In this document: in pieces, positions 28,029-39,360 of the stretch | Numbering within the stretch: the stretch's first letter is position 1 | Layout of the letters: each line of letters opens with the position of its first letter | Origin: Stenopsyche tienmushanensis | Taxonomy: Eukaryota > Arthropoda > Insecta > Trichoptera > Stenopsychidae | DNA length: 64,000 bases | Assembly: GCA_008973525.1 (NCBI GenBank) | Contig: WACJ01000549.1 | Location: 1,550,001-1,614,000 of the forward strand | Reading direction: 5' to 3' | Notes under the pieces: generated by a model | What the model saw: the letters and a program-made list of their open reading frames with translations, nothing else | The model's database searches: none | What the model was told of the DNA's origin: nothing | Translations under genes and position numbers: made by a program

Positions 28029-28697
28029 TTAGGGTGTCCCACAAGCTTCTTTCGTTTTAAGTTAAGAAAAAAATTAACAATAATTTTTATTACATCAAAA
28101 TTTATTGAATAATATATGATCTATTCTGTTCTATTACCTTTCTCCATCTCTCCGCCTAATAATGCCTTCTTGCCAAAATTTCCCAGGTTTGTTGGCAAAA
28201 TATCGATCAAGGTATATTTTTATATCATTTTTTGAATTAAAATTTTTACCACGTAAAGAATTTTTCAATGAAAGAAATAAATAATAATCTGAAGGGGCAA
28301 TATCCGGAGAGTATGGAAAATGGGGTAAAACATCCCAGTCAAATGATAATAATTTATTTCTGACGAGCAAAGACACACGAGGCTTGGCGTTATCATGATG
28401 AAAAACAACGCCTTATGTGTTCGCTAATTCTGGCCGTTTTATGGCAATTTCATCCTTTAAATTGTCTAGTTGGAAACAATATTTTATTGAATTGATCGTT
28501 TCACCTTGCTGAAGTAGCTCATAATAAACTACCCCCTTCCAGTCCCACCAAATGTATAGCAAAACTTTTTTTTGGATGTAGGCCAGGTTTAGCTACAGTT
28601 AAAGTTGGCTATTGTGTCGTTGGAGAAGAAGATCGCATGTTGAAATACGCTGAAGTTTATTTGAGTAGAATACGCACGAACTTTCGGACTGACCTGA
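28029..28697 (-). mobile_element. Internally deleted mariner element with both TIRs
   Basis: The left end begins TTAGGGTGTCCCACAAGC (28029 on) after a TA at 28027-28028. The right end, read on the minus strand, begins TCAGGTCAGTCCGAAAG (28697 downwards) after a TA at 28698-28699. The two ends align as roughly 30-bp imperfect TIRs ending in a shared CGTnTT. The element is 669 bp where intact mariners are about 1.3 kb. The transposase relic lies on the minus strand and lacks its N-terminal half, so the loss is internal and both ends survive. The TIR divergence indicates an old copy. Confidence 0.85.
28134..28645 (-). pseudogene. Mariner (DD34D) transposase, C-terminal relic
   Basis: The minus strand encodes the C-terminal half of a mariner transposase: AKPGLHPKK, then WWDWKGVVYYELL, HHDNAKPR, LPHFPYSPDIAPSDYYLF and GKNFNS. 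Between the Asp of HHDNA and the Asp of APSDY there are exactly 34 residues, the mariner D34D spacing. Two breaks are visible. An extra base in the homopolymer at 28566-28573 shifts the frame between HPK and VLLYIWW. A TAA at 28413-28415 interrupts the frame just before GVVFHHDNA. The helix-turn-helix DNA-binding domain and the first catalytic Asp are missing because of the internal deletion. It cannot encode an active enzyme. Confidence 0.92.
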
Positions 28698-28699
28698 TA

Positions 28700-31600
28700 C
28701 ACACATAATGTTATAATTTTCCTTCATTGCTTTGGGATCATGATTTGAATTTTGAATTCAAATATTTGCAATTAAAATGATTAGCTAACACCACCTACTA
28801 GACCAGTACTTCTAATTCACAATAGTTGTGAACTTCACATATAGATTTGATCAATTTGTATCTTTATAGCGTTCCCATGGAAAGTCAAACGACACATTTA
28901 AGATGTTTGTAATGAAAAATGTGGGTTAATTTATATCATATTTGAGTATGTTTTTTGTCAAATGAGCTTAAATATTTTTAAAATTTTATACCATCTAATC
29001 TTTAAGCCATGCGTTAATAACGGATATAAAATACAAATTAAAAATGTGCAGTGCTTAACATTTTACTTTATAAAAATAAAATTTGCATATTGGGGACTAT
29101 TAAGGCGTTCAATTACCCAGCGTATTTTAGCTGAATTGCCAAAAATCTTTTGAAGTGATACCACACGTCTGTATTATTTATGCATGGATAAAGCGATACT
29201 TTATCCAGAAACGTCTGCGGCTCATCTGATTACTTAATTATTTCCGCGGGACTTCTTTACATAATATCTCCCAGAAAGGGAATATTTTGCGCGTTGAATC
29301 GGTCCAAAGACGGATCCGGAAGTCTTCTCCATTTCCATACAAATGTGCCAAAAATTAGGCATCTCCCTAGACATACCCTCGTGCCACATTCGGAATACGG
29401 AAAAAACAGTGAGCTTTTACAAGCTTCCGCCGTGTTATTTTCGACGTGGAGATTTCGTTATTTCCTCCGGAGAAGCCTTATGGTCGTCCCCAACAGTGGA
29501 GCACTAAGCCGTTTAACCCTTTAGATAACGCTTTTGACAAGGGTAAAAAAGCGGTGCCTTTCATATTTAGCGCTATTATTGGCGCTCCGTATCGAAACTG
29601 ATGTAAATTGCCAATTTTAAAGTAAAATACGACCCAATTCACTCTTTTATTAATTTTTTACGCAGAATTTATCAAAAACAAGCCTTCCAAAATGAAATTC
29701 ATGTAAAAGAAAAACACTCCAGCTAAAAATTCAACATGGAAATAATATATTTTAGTACATTCGATGCGAGATTTATATAACCGCTTTCGAATTTATATCC
29801 CTCTCTATGGAAATAATTTTCATATTAACGTTCATCATATTTTCAAGAAATCTTTAACAATGCCTCTATATACGACCGGATATTAAAATTTATTCCATTG
29901 TTTCGTACGATGAAGCCGCTTTTCATCGTATTTTAGAGATTCTCTTCCATATCTCTTACGCATAAGAGCGTATGTAGTATGTGGAACAAACGCATAAATT
30001 AATGGACATTCATACGAATCAATGCCGGCTCGTGAATTACGACGGGTTACTTATTTTCTGACTTATGATAATAGCTACATGCAAATACTACTTTATTCTG
30101 CATGCTTAATGTTATGATGTCATAAATAAGCAATGTGCCATTGGAGTTCATATTGTTATTAGTCAACCATCGATAACGGTTTCGATTTTAGGACGCGGGA
30201 TGTACAATGCATACGATGATCAATCAAAAGGAGGTCAATAAGTTCATCGTTTTACAGCAGTCATCATCATTTTACAGCTATCAGCGATGTATAATAAAGG
30301 CGCTTCAGGTGCCAGTATCAGCGTTAAGCTTACATTTTAAGGACTCCAGACAATGTAAATATATTATCATACAATATTTAGAGATATTTCTAAGGCAAAA
30401 ATCAGACTTTAATCTAAAAATATTGATTTTTACTCAAGACACATATAAGTAAAATACGTGGAAAATAAGACCTTTTCCAGTTTATATCGCAATATTTCGT
30501 AATGATTCGTTCTAGCCACAGTTTTTAAAGGAACTTTAAAATATTTTTTCTTAATGGGAATGAAAAATTGTTCAAACATTGGCAAAAAGTAAATAAAAAA
30601 TCCATGAATAAATTATCACGAAAAGTTGATTACTTTCCGGTCTTTCTAATAGTTTTTTGCTGTATTTAATATTGAATGAAATTACTCTCGAGTGAAAAAA
30701 ATATTCAAGTGGAAAGCAAGCAAGGATACCTAGACTGATTAAACAAAAATCGCCTTTGACTCAATTATTTAGCAAAAATAAAATATCAGAGCGAGAGGTC
30801 CTTTGAAATGCAGTCGCGAATCACAGAAGTGCATTACGTATAGCCAATTCAACGTGCACAAATACTATCGTCGCTTTGAATATACGTCGTTGGCGTATTT
30901 TAGCTGAAATATTTTTCGCGTTTGTTGGTTTTGCATGAAAAATCCAGCTTTTTGCGTCAAACAACTTTCGATATCAAATGAGATTTTTATTCGAGTATCG
31001 CAAATATAAACACAGACTGTATGCCTAATAGAAAGCGAGCTTCGTCTAATAACGAAGTCGCGCTCGGGGGCTTAAGACGAAACTTAGTTCGCATAGAAAT
31101 GAGAGATTGCATCGTAAAATTTTCATTTGTTCGTCGGTTTCAACATATGTCAAAGTGAATAAATGCTGTGCAGACCAGGAGTGCAACAAAGAAAATCTTT
31201 CATTTTTCCAACCTTCACAAACTGCTTAAGTCAAGTAGGAACATCTGAAAGAGCACAATAGTTTGTAAAGTAGATTGCGAAACTTTACGGCACACAAAAG
31301 TACCGTGTTCTATTCTTGTTACAGGCGTGTAAATAAGAATGTTTGAAACTTTACATCGACGACTTATTTCACTTAGCATATGAATTCATTAGTAGATTTC
31401 ATCTCAAATAAAGCTTGTTAGCATAGAGCAGATAGAATAGGTACTGCTTTTTATTGTTTTATTATTACATACAAGATTAAATTAATTACACAGTTGATTA
31501 AATTTTAAAATCTATTTTACTCGAGCTTAAATTCAGATTTTAAAAAATCACTGTACCACGGCATACTATATGAAAAATCATCGATCATCTTATAAGGAAT

Positions 31601-32094
31601 ACAAATATTTTTATAAAATTAATAATAATATGTTTAAAAATGTTGGTACACATTTTTTTTTAAACTATTATCCCCAAAAATATTTATTCTTTTTAAGCAA
31701 TATTTCTAAAAAAGAACAGATTTTTCCTATCTTTTAAGCAAAGGCATTGATTTTTTTTTTGTAATTATAAGCTATAAGATGCTATTTATAATATGAAATT
31801 AATACAGATAGATTATTATATTATATCATCTTCGTATTTTATTTCTTAGTATTTTTTAATCGTCTATCTAGAATATTTTAAGTAGTCAACGTAATAGAAT
31901 TGCAATAACTCTTTTTAACTTTATTTTGCGATTACACACAGCCGTAGGCGAGGGAAGCAAGCAGAAGTAGATCTCAACACTTTATCACGTCTATATTGCT
32001 ATACCAGTAGCGGTATAAGTGACGTGCCCGTAGAAGCATTCAACTTTTTCTTTTATTGGAAGAATAATGTTTAACATCTTCTGTGCCTTGATAG
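28700..32094. other. Probable intron; no gene seen
   Basis: No recognisable exon or transposon. Less AT-rich blocks occur near 29280-29530 and 30780-31200. The second contains an imperfect hairpin at 31034-31064 (CTTCGT and ACGAAG around a 6-nt loop, extended by AGCG and CGCT). Confidence 0.5.
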
Positions 32095-32214
32095 TCAAGA
32101 TGGCTTAATTGGAGAATACTAAACGCTATTTTGTATTCAGTTTTTATACATTTATTTTAAAAGCGTTTTCACGGAAACATAAACGAAAAAAGACACTATT
32201 TGACTTTAATGTCA

Positions 32215-32330
32215 GGGTTCAAAGCTTGATTTCAGAAAAAACATATTTGGAAAATTGGGAGTATTAATACTTCCGATGGATCGTTTCAATCCAGGTTTAC
32301 CCTGATTTCCTGGATATAAAAAAGCTATGA
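32215..32330 (+). repeat. SINE-like family copy
   Basis: A B-box-like GGGTTCAAAGC (32215-32225) precedes the family body. The body then has ATATTTGG, GAGTATTAATACTTCC and the core hairpin: ATCCAGG (32289-32295), a 13-nt loop, and CCTGGAT (32309-32315), followed by an A-rich end. The body matches the reverse complement of 51050-51135 over about 75 bp with few differences. A perfect A-box-like TGGCTTAATTGG lies at 32101-32112, but about 100 nt upstream, too far for a simple tRNA promoter, so it may be chance or separated by an insertion. Confidence 0.6.
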
Positions 32331-35300
32331 ATATAAAAAAATATTCAAGCGGGTAGTAAAGATTTTTTTTCAGCCTATGAATGTTTTAATTAATTATAAA
32401 CCTAAATTATCTATTTAACCTTTAGCGAACGAATGCTGCTATATTCGCAACAAAAAAACGAAACGTTTTGAAAATTGATCTACAAACAATTTCCAATATC
32501 CAAACAATACAAATAATATTAATAAAAATAGTTCTACAAATTTCATTCTAATAATTTTTAACATCATTATATTGTAGAACCTCGATTATCCGAATTGTTC
32601 AAAATAAAAATATTGGCACATGGAGAATTGTGTCTAATTTTACTCATCTAAAAGCGATCTGCTGGACAGCCAATATATGATCCATTATTGTGTGAAAGAG
32701 CAATATTTTTCAATCCAAAATTAAATGGAAATTCCACTTTCAAAGCAAGTTCATTCTTTATCTATGAAATATTAGTGTTTGGTCACACCTCATATTTATC
32801 CCATTAATGGGTTGAGTTGATTAATTAGGATCAAAGATATTGGACGTCGTCCAAATGGACACTCAAGAGGCTTATCATGCTGTTTGCTTCCTTAGACTTA
32901 GCCCAACACATCACTCATGCAATAATACGCGAGAAAAAAAACACTCTCTACATAAAAAAAATCTTCAGCACGAAATGTTCTCATAAATAACCGTCCTCAA
33001 TGGCAATTTTATACGCAGTGAGAAAAATTAATTCTCGCTAAATTGTTCAAGCGTTATGGTGAAAGGTTCGGATGATTAATACATCATCCATTTGCATGAA
33101 ATTGCATATATCCGTTCGGCACGCTGGGTGCATAGTGGCGGCTTGTTAATAAAATAATGGTGTTCAGGTGTGGTTTGCACTCGCTAAAATGTGGTAAGAA
33201 ATTGCGCGTGTTTTGCAGAAAAAAGTTGAACGCGGAGCGTGTCTTTTGTGCTGCAGACGCTGGTACTTTTGAATGAATTTTACAGTTGGGTTGTGCCCCT
33301 GAAGATTGTCGGTTCCTGTTTTGAGTCGTCAGAAATGAAGATGTCATTCCATGCGTAAAATCTACTACGAGCAGCAGACTGCTGCATTTGTAAAATGTCG
33401 GGGTAAAAACTTTCAAGGAGCGAAGACAACAAGGTTTACGGAATGCTTTTACACGTTGGTATTGCAATGAGACCTGCATTTGATACAAAATTCAAGCTGC
33501 GTTTCATCAAATTCGAATACCCAACTATGATACAATATAGTGTTGTATTTAAAATTCTACATTTATTTGGATATACTTGCCATGTGAGAAGCTTATTAAA
33601 ATTTATTATATCTAAGGGTCTAATCGGGAGGTCATGGACATGTTTGACTTGGGTCCTAGTGTTGGAAGAAATCATCTACACTAGAATGATCAGGTAGATA
33701 ACGCAGCAATCAGTAACAGCAATTTTCTTTTTAATTGCCTATATTTAAACTCGATTCTGATAATAAAAATTCAGAAACTAGCATCTAGTTATTTTGAAAT
33801 TATTTGCTATTAAATGTATCATGCAGAAGACCTTGAAATTTAAATACATTTAAATATACATTCGATCCAAAAATCATTGATGCATTTCAAATTCATTATA
33901 TATAAATAGAATCTCTGTATCCGATCAAAATCTTAAACTAGTACAATATTATAAGTAAAGATGAAATAACTATTTCACCCTCATTGGGCTAACGAACGTG
34001 AAAGATGTATCACGTGAGAAAGTGTCAGGACAAGAATTGAAACCGCTGATATGAGAAGTGTCAAAGTGTCAAAACTAAAAGGAAAATTCAAAACTTCAAT
34101 ATAAAGGACTCGTTCTTCAAGCATTGTGTGCTTTTAAGTTGCGGTACAATGTTGTAAATTACATTAAGGAATACACAAATTTTCTGCTAAGAGATAGATC
34201 GTTGATATATTATTTTATTAGGTTATCGATCATTTTAAAGAGCGCCTGATTTATTGTGCAATGTCTTCGCGTTGGTTTATTACTGAGTGATTTAATATTA
34301 AGATTATGTTCTCCTCCTGTCGATTCTAAGATTTGTAAACATTTTCAAATTGCTTTGATTCGGAACCAGTATCTAAAAGCATTTCCTCATGTTTTGCCTC
34401 GCCATCAGCATTATGCGAGAATGCAGCTTATAATGCAATGTGCATATTGCGCAATCTAAAACCACAGGGCGTAACCGCAGAGTAATTAAAGCTCGGCAGC
34501 CACAACAACTGCACGTATCCTGAAGGCCTTTTGTAATTATTATATAGCCAAAGAGATCATTGGTTTCTAACCAAACAAGTAATTGACATAGGTTCCTCGA
34601 ACCGTAATTTGCAGCATCTATCACGTTCCACGCCATCAACCTCCATCGATGCATTTAATCAACAATTAAAATATTTCATAGCGAAAGACGGTTTTTTGCC
34701 ACTTTATTAAATGAATTTTGAGCGATCTGGAAGTAACAGTAAAGTTTTTCGCCTCTAATGATCGAGATTGTGGTCAGTACAAAAAGTGGTCCTTTGTCGC
34801 ATATTTTTTCCATAAAATATTTAAGAACGACCATTACGACTCCGGAATGGATTCCGTCTCGAAATTCATCAGACCATGGCGAAAGAGGCGTGAAGAATTC
34901 TCATCTCGGTGGCATTTTCAACGAAAATAATCCATTTATTATACTGCGGACATCGCATCGTTCAATTTGACACCCAAACGGATTGTTCACATTTCAGAAT
35001 GATAGGACAAACTTTATATGAATTCCAGTTACATAGTAATGAAATCACATTTTCAATTTGGTAAGTATAATTGAAAATTCCGCAAAAAACCGGTTGACCC
35101 AAAATGCGTATTTAAATTCAGATTTTAATATACGCTGGCCATATTGCGGTCGATTCGTTTTTTGAAAAATATCTCCGCGCCTTTCAAACGCGAGAATCGT
35201 TCAGATATATGTATTTTTGCGGAATTTGTATGGGACCATAAATTTTCAGCACATTACCACCACCTAGTTTTTGGCTTTGGTTTCGACATGGCAGCTGTTT

Positions 35301-36650
35301 TCGTCTTCACCAGCCATAAATTGGGTAAAAAAAAACCATCATTGCAAGTCACTTCGACCTCTTTTATGCCTTCTTCCGTAACGTCTATAAATCACATTTA
35401 AGGTGTCCTCCTTTTATTTTCCTTGGAGAGACAGTCACCAGAATACCTTCTTCCGGCTGATGCTGAAAGAACAGGAATGTTTTTATAAAATATAGGTGAA
35501 ATTGAGTTTATCGCCTTTTCGAAAAAACCACAATAATCCACAATTGACAGATAAAGCCAAGATAAATCCAAATAAACTGAACGAATCATCTTCAGTATTT
35601 ATATATTACATTAAAAGATAAATCTTTATACGTGGAGCAGTATGACCTTATTCTCATAAGAAGTCTGAAGTAATATTGTATATAGTAATTATACTAAATC
35701 CAGAGTGGTTTATATGTTGTATGAGAGCTTGTGCATGATATTGAATTTGCGTCTTCTGCTTTGTCTCAAGAGAGACGTGTTAATTAATGTGCTTTATCAA
35801 TATTGACACATGATGGCGATACATTGAGAATGAATGCTAAAGTATTTTATATGAAATTTTAAAAATTACTCAATTAAAATAGTTACGCATCTTTATCATA
35901 TTCAATTATAGTTTTCCTAAGTTTTTACATGTTTACATACATGTTTTCATTTTAAAGTTGTTTATTTTTTCCCTCAATATTTGAGCTTTTTGCGATCAGT
36001 TCTATTTTTCATGCATAACGTAAAATTCAGATCAAATTGATTGTTTTTTTTTTAAGTTGTTATCTAACTATAAAAAGGAAAAGACTTGTAAATATAAACC
36101 AAAGTGTAATCAAAATTTAAAGATTTTTGCAATCAATTTGTATTGAGACACGGTTCAAGAAACACATATTTTTTATTGCCATTACAAAATGAAGGTTATT
36201 ATATGTATCTGTGGGTAAAATGTTTATGATGTATGCAACGAAGATGGAGATAAATGATTCTACCTCTCTTTTCAACCAACTGCCGCTTGGAGTTTCATTT
36301 TTCGTGACGTTCAGGCTAAATTGCCCTACTGCGCTCATAGTCTCACGTCAATGAACACATTGAATTTTAATTTAAATAAATACAAAATGAATACCACTGC
36401 TATTAAATTTTATATACTATAAGAAATCCATATGGTTCAAATGAAGTTATCTTTCCCATGCACCTAATCGATCGTCAATATTCAAAGTGGTTCATCCCCT
36501 AGCGATGAATGCTTTTCATCCCCGCTTAATAGGCGTACACAATTTTGGCTCGCGTTCGCAGTCAGCGGTTTTATAATAGGATTGCGTTCGACGTATGATG
36601 AATGAAAGGAACTTTTATTGCAGCGGTGCACACGAGAGAAATCAAGTTCG

Positions 36651-36690
36651 CCGAGAGTGGTTAAAAGGGGACCGTTAACCACTCATGCGG
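36651..36690. repeat. 10-bp perfect hairpin in a CG-containing block
   Basis: GAGTGGTTAA (36655-36664), loop of 10 nt, TTAACCACTC (36675-36684), all pairs matched. Outside it CCG (36651-36653) can pair with CGG (36688-36690) across a small bulge. The surroundings are less AT-rich than the window in general. It may be a structured RNA, paired protein-binding sites, or chance. Confidence 0.8.
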
Positions 36691-37454
36691 TTTTATCGAA
36701 ACTAGCGGATGCAATTTCATGGTTTCGTTCTAGACTTGGTTAAAAAAACGTTATAAAACCCCATGACTGAAGACGTAAAACAATTATCTTCACTCAATTT
36801 ACACAGGCGGGGGCATTGGATACGGAAGCCTCTATGGATTTTGGAGGCGACATGGTGCATCGTCAACAATCCTCACCTCGAAGACAATATTAACCAGGTC
36901 AAGGAGTTTTTTATTTATTTAAAATTTTAATCCATTATCAAGAGATATTATGATTGTATATTAAAAGTATATTTACACGTCGCAATCGTGCTGTTTGCGG
37001 TGAATAAGATTATGTTTCATGCGGTTTTGAGGCATAATTTACGGCATTCGGTCCTTTTTTTCTTGCAAAGGTCAAAAATGCATACAGATTTAATGAAATA
37101 TCGTTAAAGCAGAGGAAGTCGACAATTTATGATCTTAATGCTGAATGAAAATGTCAATAAAATAAATTAATTCAGTGCCGGAACAAAAATCATTTAAAAC
37201 TTGAATCAAATTTCATTCAAAGGTTGGATATTATAATAAATAGTTTTGTCATCTAATTCTAATAAATCTTTCAATTCAAGATATTAAGAAATTTCGCTAG
37301 ATCACAGAAAGTGTGACGAAAATGCAAATTTAAAGATCATGGCATTTGATAATACATTATTTTTTATATTTGCATCAACACGATCGTCTCAAGAAGTTTT
37401 CTACTGTTTTTCGAGAAAAACTATATAATCTTGAAAAAACTATCCACACTCCCT

Positions 37455-37530
37455 ATCAAGATGATCGCAAAAGTGCTTCGATACGGTCATCAAGGTAACC
37501 CGCTGAGTGAGCGTTCATAAATGAAGTTTC
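37455..37530. repeat. Low-copy repeat C, copy 1
   Basis: Aligns with 61015-61092 from ATCAAGA through GCAAAA, GATAC, ACCC and GTGAGCGTTCA to ATTTCT or GTTTCT. I judge about two thirds of positions identical by eye. Type unknown. Confidence 0.45.
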
Positions 37531-38274
37531 TGCCTTCAATATTGAGCGCATGGAGAGGTGTTACCCTTTCCTATTAATTAAAGATGTCCTAGCCCTATAG
37601 TGAACTGCGTGTAACTATTAATCGTTCGAGGAAACGATATTATTACAATATAAATAAATGCTGAATTAGTTCAAATTTGCAATTTTATTCAGTCTCAATT
37701 TACCTATTTTTATTGTAATTACTTTATTTGACATTGAAAATATACATATTGTTGCTTTTTGACCCCCTCGTCGTTTTACGGAGCCCGAAATCTTTGTCGC
37801 GGCTGTGGATGTCTCGGTATCGATAGGGCTTCGCAGCCTCGACACGGACTCGCAGCATACGACGGAAATCCTTATTTACCTCCATAGAGGGGACTGTTTT
37901 TTTATCTCCAGCCGAAACAATTAAAACAATGTGATCTTTAATAATTAAGTTTATTAAATATTTAATACGATCACGAGGCAGATGCTTCCGGATCCGATGC
38001 GAAATGTACTCGAAATTAAAACACGATGGCGGCAAATGAAGTTTGCACGCCAACAATTAAACACGATGAGTTCGAAAGGTTCCCCGGAGAGAATAGAATA
38101 CGTTGGTCCCGCAACCCCCAGGATCTACCCCCACCGCTTCCAGGCAACCCCGGCGGATGCAAACCCCGAACAGAATTAAAGTCGACCCGTTTTGACGATC
38201 AAAAATCAATATTCAATGGTAGAAATCAAAATTGCTTTTACTCCTGAAATTAAAGAATTCCAACCTCGTCAGGT

Positions 38275-38335
38275 CGGAAATATTATTCTAATCGATCTTC
38301 TTAATTCAGGTTTAGTTTGATTTCCTGAATCTGAA
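38275..38335 (+). repeat. SINE-like family copy with compensatory stem change
   Basis: The core aligns with the other copies: GGAAATATTATTCT, ATCGATC and then the hairpin ATTCAGG (38304-38310), 13-nt loop, CCTGAAT (38324-38330). Compared with ATCCAGG/CCTGGAT at 32289 and 51056, the C-G pair has become T-A on both sides, so pairing is kept. The upstream head is not clear here. Confidence 0.5.
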
Positions 38336-38437
38336 GTACTGAGACGATTAATAAAGTCAGACAAGGTTACATAATATTAATCGATGATATTTGAATTTTT
38401 TACATGATGGTTGAAATCGAGCAGGGTCAACTATGAG

Positions 38438-39213
38438 TATCCCAATCCCGTAAAACATAAAACACTAAAAAATTCAAATATTATTTAGAAAATACGCCCG
38501 AAGTAACATTAAAGCATCGAGTGTTTCGTCATTTAGTCTGGATCTGATTTTGGAAGCCAGGCAACTTACTGCTGAAAATGCAGGCTCAGCCTCCACACTC
38601 GTTAGAGGTATGGTCATCAGATATTTAAATGCTAGTTCGAGTTGATGACCGCGTGAGCCCCCATTTTCATATAGCACCATCAATGTGACTGATAAAATTC
38701 CTTTCTGCTGAGACACGGACTAAAACTCGCAAAATTCCCGATTTCCCGACAAATTATTTATTTCCGTCGCTGCAGATGAACACTTACATACTATAATACT
38801 TTGATGTGATTCGTAATTATATTACGGAGGAATACAAAAATTCTGAACCCCGTATCTATTATATTTCATATCGATATTCCCATTATTAGAGTCGAGGTGT
38901 AGTAAATACATCACCGGTAGAGAAAGGTTAATATAACAATTTGAAAAACATATATGTACTCTATGTATACATAGATTAGACAGTTACTGCCCCTAGGCGT
39001 CGCTTAAGATCGCTAATTAATAGTTACGCCACTGTTTCCAAGCGTCCAGATTTCGGCGGGAATGTCTCGATTTAGTAGCCTTCATCATGCTGACGAGGTG
39101 TATGATTTCTGTTAGATAAAAATTTCAATCCCGAATTTTTCGGGATTACGTTTACTAATCCCGGGATTTATGAGCACCTAAAACTGTCCGGGATCCCGGG
39201 ATTGGATTCCCTA
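38438..39213 (-). mobile_element. hAT relic with CCCGGGAT-type subterminal palindromes
   Basis: The right end reads, on the minus strand, TAGGGAATCCAATCCCGGG. The left end has TATCCCAATCCCG (38438 on), an indel-damaged match. The flanking octamers ACTATGAG (38430-38437) and CCTATTAG (39214-39221) agree at 6 of 8 positions, which fits a decayed hAT 8-bp target duplication. Near the right end lie repeated CCCGGGATT/AATCCCGGG words (39129-39205), with related CCCGATTTCCCG near 38738-38750. The element carries a C-terminal transposase fragment on the minus strand; at 776 bp it has lost most of the coding region. The left boundary is uncertain by a few bases. Confidence 0.7.
38474..38716 (-). pseudogene. 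hAT transposase, C-terminal dimerisation domain (hATC) relic
   Basis: The open frame encodes the hATC signature: LAFKYLMTIPLTSVEAEPAF, then SKIRSRLNDETLDALMLLRA and YF at the end. This is the widespread BED-finger hAT pattern L-x-x-I-P-x-T-S-V-E-A-E-R-A-F-S...K-x-R-S-R-L-x-D-x-x-x-D-A-L-x-x-L-R-x-Y-F. The usual Arg in EAERAFS is Pro here. The catalytic RNase-H-like core and BED zinc finger are absent upstream within the element boundaries, so this is a remnant without transposase function. Confidence 0.88.
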
Positions 39214-39230
39214 CCTATTAGATCCTTTAT

Positions 39231-39299
39231 CTCTAGATAAATCTTCTTTTGAGATTGCTTACATCTAATAGAGGATATGGCACATTGAAAAGAAGAACA
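39231..39299. repeat. Low-copy repeat B, copy 1
   Basis: Aligns with 48648-48716. The best block is TAATAGnGGATATGGCACATT, followed by an A-rich stretch. It begins next to the right end of the hAT relic, so the hAT may have inserted beside or into it. A GCATACCTGTTAACAAA segment at 39344-39360 also resembles 55981-55997. Confidence 0.5.
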
Positions 39300-39360
39300 G
39301 TTATCTTACCGTATTTCATATCTATATTTGAAGACAGTTTAAAGCATACCTGTTAACAAA

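Larger units (their letters stand above)
32331..38274. other. Probable intron; no gene seen
   Basis: Holds the hairpin at 36651-36690, a member of a repeat pair at 37455-37530 and two less AT-rich blocks at 36480-36900 and 37770-38200. The second block has open frames on both strands (37724-38056 minus, 110 codons; 38026-38247 plus, 73 codons). Neither matches a family I know, and overlapping frames on both strands argue for composition rather than coding. Confidence 0.45.

Noticed and set aside
33084..33488. 134-codon minus-strand frame
   Set aside because: No known domain, low-complexity residue mix and no splice support.
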